Shown: positions 55,341 to 64,000 of the stretch, in pieces
Layout of the letters: the number at the start of each line of letters is the position of its first letter
Position numbering within the stretch: position 1 is the stretch's first letter
Assembly: GCA_947623455.1 (NCBI GenBank)
Contig: OX392527.1
Span: forward strand, 33,658,201-33,722,200
DNA: 64,000 nt
Source of the DNA: Mimachlamys varia
Lineage: Eukaryota; Mollusca; Bivalvia; Pectinida; Pectinidae
Direction of reading: 5' to 3'
Notes under the pieces: generated by a model
What the model saw: the letters and a program-made list of their open reading frames with translations, nothing else
What the model was told of the DNA's origin: nothing
The model's database searches: none
Position numbers and translations under genes: made by a program

Positions 55341-55344
55341 TGCA

Positions 55345-55895
55345 CGTAGGGCGTACGAATTTTACCTGCTGCCCCATTGTATTATCGTAAGAGGCGACTA
55401 AATTAGGAATCTTATCTTTTCTCATCTTTCTAAACTACGTTCTCCTTCCTAATGTCTCCCTTGACACTATCCCACTTTAGGCCTTTAGTTGAGCCTCCGC
55501 CCCTATGGGGAAGGTTTGAGGTTCTATCCCTGTAGTAGTTACTTCTCCCTGCTTGACGTTCAGCATTATTGGAGTGGAACGACTGATTCAACCGTTGTCA
55601 GTATAATATTACCGGATTGAGTGTTCTGCTGGTGGTCTTTGGCAGTATACTTCAGTGTGGTAGCACTTTAAATCGGCAAAATATCCAAACTATCGTTAGG
55701 AGGCTTACAAGAACAAACCGTGGCCTCCCAAAATGAATGCACATGCATGCAACCCCCCCCCCCCACACACACACAACAAACACACACACACTCACCCACA
55801 CACACACACCCCACACACATCGCATACACCAGGACGCTGTCCTGAAATGACCCTAGCATTGAGTAGAACATAAAAACAACCAAATCAAACCAAAC
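55345..55895 (+). mobile_element. SINE-like type 2 element, near full length
   Basis: The same layout as 48680-49180: GGGCGTACGAATTTTACCTG start, AGAGGCGACTAAATTAGGAA, a tRNA-like segment (TTAGTTGAGCCTCCGCCCC), TTCAGCATTATTGGAGTGG, GGCAGTATACTTCAG and a GACCCTAGCATTGAGTAGAA tail. A (CA)n/C-rich stretch at 55740-55815 has expanded inside it. Confidence 0.75.
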
Positions 55896-56164
55896 CTAAT
55901 TACTTACAACAGGAAGATTACCTTCATTATTGTGGTGTTTTAAATATAAGGACATTAAACAAATACATAATCGGTCAACGTTTGATTTCGTATGAAACAA
56001 ATACATATATAAAGAACACAACATTTGCGTATGTTGTACCTGTAAACTATAGAAAGAGTTTAAGAGAGACTCTTTCACGGACAATCGAGTGTTGATTTTA
56101 ATGTTTGGTCAAATCAAATTTATGTATGAATATTTTAATATTGTTTTCTTTTAATTTCACTTTC

Positions 56165-56940
56165 AGATATTTTGCAATGTGTTGGACCTGTAAACAACAA
56201 GACGTTTGCTGACCACGTCGATCGTATATACCCTTCTGGACTTAAAATAAAGGACACAACAGACTATTCTACATCAGCTGCTTACCTCGATCTCTACTTA
56301 AACTACGACCAGCATGGACAGCTTAATACTAAGCTATACGATAAACGTGATGATTTCAATTTTCCGATTGTGAACTTTCCATTTTGTGATAGTAACATCC
56401 CTATTTCTCCAAACTATGGTGGTTACATGTTGCAGTTGATTCGATATTCTAGGGCTTGCTCTAAATATCGAGATTTTCGTGATCCATGTCGACTGCTGAC
56501 AAACAAACTAACAACACATATTCGAGAGATGCAGGTTGGTCAGAACTATGGGCAAGTTTTATGGTCGCCATCTTTGTCTGATTGAAAAATATTCTGTATA
56601 TTAAAGTGTTTTTGAGTATGCTCATTAGTATGTTTACTTGTTGGGATTGACAATGATACTTGGTTACATACAGTCGCCCAATGACATTTGACCAGATTCT
56701 TTGTAAATTAATATGTTTACACAAGGTTCATCAAATTTTGAGAACTTGATGTTTACTTGGATGTGACAAAGATTTACATGGCGGGTGTCGTCGATGAAGC
56801 AGAAGACGCTTACTCTTCCGGAACACCTGGTCTTATTCTCTTGTACTTTCCTTTGTTCATATTTTGCCCCTGGTTTATTCGATTTTGAGTTTGGATTATG
56901 ATTTTGTTAACGCTTCAGTTTTCTCTTATTCATTTTCAGA
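56165..56940 (+). pseudogene. Reverse-transcriptase C-terminus and 3' UTR, longest copy
   Basis: Coding starts near 56172 (MQCVGPVNNKTFADHVDRIY) and reads TSAAYLDLYLNYDQHGQLNT, KLYDKRDDFNFPIVNFPF, NIPISPNYGG, LQLIRYSRACSKYRDFRDP and RLLTNKLTT. A 2-base loss near 56519 then shifts the frame. YLDL...KLYDKRDDF lies where Penelope-like and related reverse transcriptases have the residues after the catalytic core. The 3' UTR carries the GATGAAGCAGAAGACGCTTA motif near 56794 and is interrupted by a 72-bp segment duplicated from the 3' flank. Confidence 0.7.
56660..56731 (+). repeat. 72-bp duplication, first copy (inside the RT 3' UTR)
   Basis: Identical to 56970-57041. It interrupts UTR sequence that is continuous in the copies at 17930-17975 and 41440-41460. 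Confidence 0.85.
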
Positions 56941-56969
56941 AAAGCATTTTTCAGTGATTACAGTTTGTT

Positions 56970-57041
56970 TTGGTTACATACAGTCGCCCAATGACATTTG
57001 ACCAGATTCTTTGTAAATTAATATGTTTACACAAGGTTCAT
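56970..57041 (+). repeat. 72-bp duplication, second copy (3' flank)
   Basis: Identical to 56660-56731; begins TTGGTTACATACAGTCGCCC. Located just beyond the end of the reverse-transcriptase element. Confidence 0.85.
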
Positions 57042-57220
57042 TTCAAATACATACAGTATCTCGAACGTAGCGAGCTATAGCTGATACTCGAAATCAGAAA
57101 CACAGCACAGGACAAAGAGTTCATGGAAATTTGATATACATGATGTACATTCTCTACTGATTAATTATAAACAAGCAGAAAAAAGAAAACATCAAAATAA
57201 TATCACAAGTGAAAAAACTC

Positions 57221-57346
57221 TAAAATCCGGGATTACTTTCCTTATTAGAAGAACATTAACTTGCTGTGCTACTGCTGTAAAAACAACTCCCCACAGGGGC
57301 TGGTAAATCAAATACGGAATCAGGTGGTATTTTATCCCGGATTTTA
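57221..57346. mobile_element. Small MITE with 13-bp terminal inverted repeats
   Basis: TAAAATCCGGGAT at 57221-57233 and ATCCCGGATTTTA at 57334-57346 bound a 126-bp non-coding element. Confidence 0.75.
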
Positions 57347-57349
57347 AGA

Positions 57350-58240
57350 TTATGACATCTGTTGTTGACCTTTTAAGTGTTCTATTTCGCGTTATTTGTT
57401 TCAGATGAATAACCTTTAAATGACTGCTTAATCTCGTTTGTAAGTCAATAACAATTAAGGCATGTCCGTAAACGTCAACAAAGTTTACGGGAACAGTTCT
57501 GTGTGAGGCTTGTTTAGATCACATAGATAATAGTTGGACATGCGATATCGTTTACGTAAGTACCAGTGGGTCGAATTAAATGACATCCTTACTTACAATC
57601 TGTGTATCACTATATCGGCGATAGATCACTGCTGGTCGCTAATTCATTTCTTCATCATCTGTTCTGGACATCTTTAAAACATGTCTTCCATCAGTATTGT
57701 AACTATGGAATTCCATACACGACAGTGTCGTGTTTACGGCGTACTATTTTAACGGTTTTTGCTTAATAGAAAAAAGAGCAGAGAGGAAGCAGTAGGCAAA
57801 GAAAATAGAGCACACCGAGGGGGGGGGGGGGGGGGCAATAACCAGTAAACATTAAGCTGACCATTTCTGTATTGTATTGGGTGTCAATTTATTTCAAAGT
57901 TAAATATTTAATCTATAAACTACTGCAACAAGCATATTTCAGCGGAAAGTATGTTCATTATGATGGATGTGAAAGCGGTCTATTGTTATTTGTATTATCC
58001 GTGACATAAGGAAATCTGTGGGCGTCGTAATGCTCACCATACACATGGTTAACTTAAAGTCAGCCGTTCATAAAGAATAACTTTGTTATATAACTAGATA
58101 TTTCAACAAACATGTAACAATTATGAAACTAGTCATCTAAATTATTATATAAAAATAAGTTGTTTAGACGCGGAGGATTTGATGTAAGATGAAACTTGAA
58201 TTCCCTGAAGAAAGCCAAATGGTCTGACAGATGACCCTAT
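57350..58240. other. No recognisable gene
   Basis: Contains a G-run near 57820-57835; nothing else is supported. Confidence 0.4.
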
Positions 58241-58243
58241 ACA

Positions 58244-58310
58244 CTATCGGGGAATCGAACCCCGACCACATACAAAACAGACGAGGGCGCTATCCACAGC
58301 TGTTACATTA
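58244..58310 (-). repeat. tRNA-like sequence (tRNA pseudogene or SINE head)
   Basis: On the - strand GGTCGGGGTTCGATTCCCCG is a perfect T-arm with B box, preceded by AGCTGTGGATAGCGCCC, an A-box-like D-arm. The expected anticodon stem between them does not pair well, so a functional tRNA is unlikely. Confidence 0.5.
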
Positions 58311-58319
58311 TGTATAAAG

Positions 58320-58875
58320 CGTAAGACACATGTATCTCGACAAGCTGATGTAAGTCGTACTAACTGTTATATATGATGTAACAATAAGCAGGACTCAAAC
58401 GCGAAACAGAATACTAATGATTGCTTTCAGCATGATTTATTAGAGAGAGGAATACTAAATGAATTTTAACTAAGTACTGTATGTTGTTATAGTTTCATCT
58501 TGCATTACCGCAATACATATATAAGTATATCAATTACTGAATACAAAATATCATCTGAGATATCATATCCATTTGATAATTATTTCTGTCCATCATCAGT
58601 GCGTGGACAAGTATGCTAACATCAAGCGGAGAGTTTAAGACCTGATGGTTTTGGAAACACCCGGTGAAATGATAGGCAGATGCTCCTCGGCTAAGTGTAG
58701 GTGGTGGTTATGTTATCCAGACTGTCCGTTTTATGGAAAGCACACGGGTGTAATTCGATTCTGCAGATACCATACAAAAACACACGGGTGTAATTCGATA
58801 CTGTAGACTCGAACGGAATGATAAAAGGCACGTTTCTGCTAGACTGAATGCATACAATGTTGCTTCATCAATGAT
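58320..58875. other. No recognisable gene
   Basis: A short direct duplication around CACACGGGTGTAATTCGAT (58741 and 58781) is the only structure seen. Confidence 0.4.
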
Positions 58876-58879
58876 GCCT

Positions 58880-59650
58880 ATAAGATATCGTGTACAAATG
58901 GTAAGATCTCGTATATGCATGATAAGATCTCGTGTGTGTATGGTGAGATCTCGTGTCTATATGGTAAGATCTCGTGTTTATATGGTGAGATCTCGTGTCT
59001 ATATGGTAAGATCTCGTGTTTGTATGGTGAGATCTCGTGTCTATATGGTGAGATCTCGTGTATATATGGTAAGATCTTGTGTGCGGATGGTGAGATCTCG
59101 TGTTTATATGGTAAAGATCTCGTGTACGTATGATAAGATCGCGTGTACGTATGTTTAGATCGCTTGAAGGTATTGTAAGATCATGTGTATGTGTTGAAAG
59201 AGATGACGTAACCCACACATCCATATACTGTACCTTTTTAAAAGTAATAGATACAGTATGCTGAAAAATGAATTAAACTGCATCATACAGCTGTAAGTTA
59301 TAGTATACGCATGGTAAGATCTTGTGTTCGTATGGTATGATCTTGTGTACGCATGGTAAGATTTTGTATTCGCATGGTAAGATGTTGTGTACGCATGGTG
59401 AGATCTTTTATTCGCATGGTAAGATCTTGTGTATGCATGGTAAGATTTTGTATTCGCATGGTAAGATCTTGTGTACGCATGGTAAGTTCTTGTATTCGCA
59501 TGGTATGATCTTGTGTACGCATGGTAAATTCTTGTATTCGCATGGTAAGATCTTGTCTTCGCATGGTAAGATCTTGTGTACGCATGGCAAGATCTTGTGT
59601 GAGATGTCGTGTGTGTATTGTAAGATTTCGTGTATGTCTGGTAATATCTC
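58880..59650 (+). repeat. ~20-22-bp tandem repeat with AGATCT, split by an insertion
   Basis: Units such as ATGGTGAGATCTCGTGTCTAT (left block, to about 59195) and CGCATGGTAAGATCTTGTGTA (right block, from about 59296) are variants of one unit. A retrozyme-like fragment at 59204-59294 separates the blocks. The many open frames are artefacts of the repeat. Confidence 0.9.
59204..59294 (-). mobile_element. Retrozyme-like fragment, copy G
   Basis: GACGTAACCCACACATCCAT, AGTAATAGATACAGTATGCT, GAATTAAACTGCATCATACA and GCTGT, stopping within ribozyme helix III. It lies within a tandem array. Confidence 0.75.
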
Positions 59651-59659
59651 GTGTACGTA

Positions 59660-60865
59660 AACAACATTGTTCTACTTGATATTCCTTTTACACCGACCAA
59701 GAAAAGACCGATTAGAGTATCTCAGCAGGAAAACGAGTCTGAGAATTACAGGTGTGCTGCGTGTTATCCAAGCTTTATTTACAGGGCACGAGCACAATTA
59801 CAATCCTCGGTTTGATTTAGTACAAAATACACCAATCCAATTCCCTATTGTATCTTGAGTTTTTTGCCGACAATTTAGTGTAGAGCGATATGAGTATGAT
59901 ATGCGTTCAAAGAAAATAATTGCTATTATTTTGTAAACTGGCCGATGGTTTGATGTTTACATTTAACGACCCATTACAAGTCCTACACGACTTCAGTTTT
60001 AATTGCAATTTCTCATTTCGGTTAAAAGCATAAAGCGATGCTATCATTATATCTCATCTTTGTTTTGTTCCATTGAGTCTGATGGTTTAAACATATCAAA
60101 TGACTCAACGACAATTTGTGATATCCTCTGGTAGTGTATGCTTGTTCTTTTTGGGTGTTTTACTAAACTTCCGCTGCCATGCAAAATATGTCGTTCTCTA
60201 ACGTTATGTAGAAAACCAATGATAAAAACGTATAAGTTGACGTTAATCTAGTTTTTATACATCGTATTAACATAAAAAAATAAATTGATACATATTAACT
60301 GTCAACTAGGTTGAATTTTGCTTAAAAGAAAGAAACACAAGTGTTGGAAGTTCTCTGTGTATTGAGTTCTGATGAAATTGTCGGTTTTCAAGTTTCCAAC
60401 CACAAGCAATATTAGCACAATAGGTACCCTATATAATATTTCATTATACGTTTCGTCTAAACAATGTCATATGTCATATAGAGTTTTACGTCCTGATCGG
60501 CGACATGGCCTATCCAGTATACCGTCTACCACACGTACAGTCTGTGACATTTACCATTCAGGCAAAACAAAAACAGGAGACAAATCATAGAGGCAATCTG
60601 ATTCTGTCTGGAACATGTGGAATTATCTTTCACCTGGCAGCGGTCGCGCCACATATCAATATATCAAATAGATAACTTCTCTTCTATAAATTTGATTTTT
60701 TTTTATCAAAATTAATAAAGTGTAGAGGATGCCGTCGGGGTTGACATTGATCGCTGTTTAACATGTATAATATGAGTAATTATGTTGGACCCCCCCCCCC
60801 CCCTACACAAAAATGGCCTAAATGAATAGACTTCTGACATTCTGGCTTACTTCTTCATTTTATGT
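59660..60865. other. No recognisable gene
   Basis: A C-run occurs near 60790-60802. No supported gene. Confidence 0.4.
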
Positions 60866-60867
60866 AT

Positions 60868-61560
60868 TGTAATTCAATGTACATGTATGTGTCGTCAGGG
60901 TTTCTGATACAATGTATGTGTCGGCAGGGTTTCTAATACAATGTATGTGTCGGCAGGGTTTCTGATACATTGCATTTGTCGTCAGGGTTTCTGATACATT
61001 GTATGTGTCGGCAGGGTTTCTGATACATTGCATTTGTCGTCAGGGTTTCTGATACAATGTATGTGTCGGCAGGGTTTCTGATACAATTTATGTGTCGTCA
61101 GGGTTTCTGATACATTGTATGTGTCGTCAGGGTTTCTGATACAATGTATGTGTCGTCAGGGTTTCTGATACAATGTATGTGTCGTAAGGGTTTCTGATAC
61201 AATGTATGTATCGTAAGGAGTTCTGATACAATTTATGTGTCGTCAGAGTTTCAGATACAAAGTATGTGTCGTAAGGAGTTCTGATACAATGTATGTGTCG
61301 TCAGGGTTTCTGATACAATGTATGTGTCGTCAGGGTTTCTGATACAATGTATGTGTCGTAAGGAGTTCTGATACAATGTATGTGTCGTAAGGAGTTCTGA
61401 TACAATGAATGTGTCGTCAGGGTTTCTGATACAATGTATATGTCGTCAGGGTTTCTGATACAATGTATGTGTCGTAAGGAGTTCTGATACAATGTATGTG
61501 TCGTAAAGAGTTCTGATACAATGTATGTGTCGTCAGCGTTTCAGACATAATGGTTTTGTC
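60868..61560 (+). repeat. 29-bp minisatellite
   Basis: Unit TCTGATACAATGTATGTGTC plus GTCAGGGTT, about 23 copies. Sub-variants GGCAGGGTT and GTAAGGAGT occur in runs. Confidence 0.9.
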
Positions 61561-62050
61561 TTCAGGGTTTCAGACATAATGGTTTTGTCTTCAGAGTTTC
61601 AGACACAACTATATGAAGTTTTTTATACAATGTTTTTGTCTTCAGGGTTTCAGACATAATGTAGATATCGTTAGCGTTTCAGACACAATAGATATATGTA
61701 CAATGTAGCCAGCATTTTTGACACAATGTACATTTCCTCAATGCGTTTGTTTACAGCGTTTCTGATACAATGTACTTTTCCTCAATGTGTTTGTCTACAG
61801 CGTTTCTGATACAATGTACATGTCCTTAATGTGTTTGTCTACAGCGTTTCTGATACAATGTACTTTTCCTCAATGTACATGTCCTCAATGTGTTTGTCTA
61901 CAGCGTTTCTGACACAATGTATATGTCCTTAATGTGTTTGTCTACAGCGTTTCTGATACAATGTACTTTTCCTCAATGTGTTTGTCTACAGCGTTTCTGA
62001 TACAATGTACTTTTCCTCAATGTGTTTGTCTACAGCGTTTCTGATACAAT
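61561..62050 (+). repeat. 44-bp minisatellite derived from the 29-bp unit
   Basis: Continues from the 29-bp array through degenerate units to TCTGATACAATGTACTTTTC, CTCAATGTGTTTGTCTACAG and CGTT, repeated several times. It shares TTTCTGATACAATGTA with the upstream array. Confidence 0.85.
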
Positions 62051-64000
62051 GCACAATTTGGCATTCTTTGTGGTACGCAATACAAAATGAAAGGTCTGAA
62101 AATCCAATTGTAAAATCGTCAGCTAGTATGCGCCTCTGTCAGTTTATAAAAAAAACCTTTTTAATACAATCGGCTTTCAATAGGTTTATACCGTAGACAG
62201 CTTATATGTAAATGCTTTACATTTCAATGGCTTTTGATATCGATTTGATAAGACTATATTATGTATATGTATTAAATCTCAAAACCTGAACTCCTTTGGG
62301 GATCAACAAGTAATTGTGTGCCAGTAGAATAACTAAATCTTAAAGCGTGATTGTGTTGACCTGAATAGATGTAGATATATGTAAATAATAAACTGTCGCC
62401 GTCTCTGCCAGTGTCGTCTACAGCTAATTCATAGTTTCAAAATTGTCAGGATAAAACTATATATCAGTGCTGCACTGTTTATATTCCTGTTTCATATTCC
62501 AAGTGTGATGTATCATTAACAAACTTAGTCTTATATAAATGTATTGATCACTAGTAAATTACTATCTAAAACGTTATGATATCAATGCACTTTGAGCATA
62601 TCTCATATGATAACATAAACAGCATTTGTATTGCAATTCAAGTGTTAAGTCTTATACATACATAGTGCGAAAAAGAAGCAAACATATTGAACATCCTTAT
62701 ATAAAGTGGATTATAAAGATGTTGTCACTTAGGTGGTGTGATCATTTATATAAAGATTTTTACTACCCTAAATAACAAATAGAGTTATACTGTAACTCTA
62801 AATGGCAACATAAATTGTTTCGAAAATATCCCATTGGCGGAAGAGGAGATTTGGGCTATTTTGACTAGTCAACCTAAACAACCGTTGGTGTCAGAGTATT
62901 GAAGTAAGTGATATTTTAAATCGCTTATTGTATGTGTTGTTTATCGGGAAACGCTCGCCCCTAAAGCTACACTGGTGGAGAAAATGTCCATACAAAGAGA
63001 TCATACAGCAATGAAAAAGGAGAAGGAAGACGAACCGGCATCTTAGTATCCATCGTATTCCAGACGGTATATCTTCAACAGTCTTTAACAGGTCAACAGA
63101 TCAGTGGAAACATAAGAAAAGCATAATATAATTATATAACTGTAACACAAAGTTATTTTTCAAAGTTAAAACTCGATTATGATCTCAACCGTCTGCATAT
63201 TACTAAAGCAATTATTTGCATACAATTTTCGAGTATTGTTAGTGAATTTAAGCAAAACGTTTCATTTTTCGTTTTTCCTGTGGCTTGCTTAATGGAGTAG
63301 GCGTGATGCGATTAAAGGAATATTACATCTTTCGCACAAATGTAATATCGAGAGTCCTGTCATAATTTTTAACCTTGTTGCCAGGTCATTGTGTTACTGA
63401 ACCTTTTCCTGATTTTTGTTATGTACACCATATCTGCAATCATAATCCAACGATCATATAATATCATTAAATACCGTAATAAATGTGAAAAACTATCGAT
63501 GCATTGTTTTAACACTGTGTGCATCAAATATGGTTGTGATATACAGTATATTCCACCAAGCCAATTTTGATATTTGATAAAACTGTATTTAACAGATCTA
63601 GTACGTTCAACTCAGTGAATTGTGATATTTGATAAAGCTGTGTTTAATATGATCTACCTGCTGTTGCCCAACCCTTCAGGTCACGATCGGATTTTGACAG
63701 ATTATAATAAAATCCCAGTCATCTACTAACGTCACCAATTTTGCGTATTCCAACGACCATTCGAATGGAATCGAAGGCAATTTATCCATCACATGATTCA
63801 ATTGTTGTGTTATTTTTGTGATTTATTTATTGCTAATACATTTGAGTTAATTTTGTTGTGTTGTGATAATATTGGTTGAATGTTTTATTAATTTGTTTAC
63901 TTATTTACGTTTATCTCGTTGTAATATATGTTTGGTTTAGAAAACACATTAGCTTGTAAAAGCGAAACACAGACGTTATCAGCATAGTAAACAAGTGTTT
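62051..64000. other. No recognisable gene
   Basis: About 1.95 kb of AT-rich sequence. A ~50-bp direct duplication with TGATATTTGATAAA (63570 and 63622) is the only structure seen. Confidence 0.4.

Noticed and set aside
55740..55815. Structured C/CA-rich region as a regulatory element
   Set aside because: It is a simple-sequence expansion inside a SINE-like element; nothing specific supports regulation.
58244..58310. Functional tRNA gene on the - strand
   Set aside because: The T-arm is perfect but no proper anticodon stem or acceptor stem could be formed by eye.
58868..59700. Many overlapping open frames with HTRSYH or DLTMRTQ repeats
   Set aside because: Products of a ~21-bp AGATCT-containing tandem repeat; both strands are open.

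Overview
The window looks like invertebrate nuclear DNA, most probably a bivalve mollusc. It is AT-rich and intron-containing. It carries tRNA-derived SINEs, hammerhead-ribozyme repeats, broken reverse transcriptases, a mariner relic, many small inverted-repeat elements and long minisatellites. No bacterial operons, rRNA genes or CRISPR arrays are visible. The bivalve assignment is an inference from repeat style, not from a marker gene.

Gene content is sparse. The only gene I can assemble end to end lies at 5742-12221 on the + strand: six exons with compatible splice phases, a TATA box just upstream, a signal peptide, 362 codons, and an AATAAA after the stop. Its two mirrored cysteine clusters (C-x10-C-x2-C and C-x2-C-x17-C), a dibasic site between them and a clusterin-like C-terminal segment make it a candidate divergent clusterin (apolipoprotein J) type secreted protein, with a Gly/His/Ser-rich amphipathic middle. 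A second, weaker gene start (YY1-type ATGGCGGC context, a six-codon upstream ORF, one coding exon with a donor) sits near 34600. A few other possible exons (2246-2406, 37619-37800, 39071-39424, 54679-55036) are listed at low confidence.

The rest is repeats, left to right: an internally deleted APE-type LINE (1-1690, - strand); foldback elements; a large imperfect palindrome (13140-16340) whose arms carry broken copies of one mobile-element gene and of a ~161-bp tandem repeat; a ~2.9-kb 30-bp minisatellite (19.5-22.4 kb); a SINE-like element with two internal segments amplified into arrays (24.1-25.2 kb); a mariner relic inside a tandem array (32.1-33.8 kb); a ~2.4-kb 41-bp minisatellite (44.7-47.06 kb); and 29-bp arrays at 47.6-48.0 and 60.9-62.0 kb. 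The C-terminal part and 3' UTR of one reverse-transcriptase family recur at 17.6, 28.8, 41.2, 48.3 and 56.2 kb, with a divergent relative at 51.2 kb.

The most interesting RNA-level feature is a dispersed repeat family whose copies carry type I hammerhead ribozyme motifs (11518-11561, 29447-29489, 31504-31547, 40262-40305). One locus preserves a unit bounded on both sides by the predicted self-cleavage site, a spacing of 327 nt, as expected for a retrozyme. All motif, exon and repeat calls were read by eye. No alignments, folding or searches were run.
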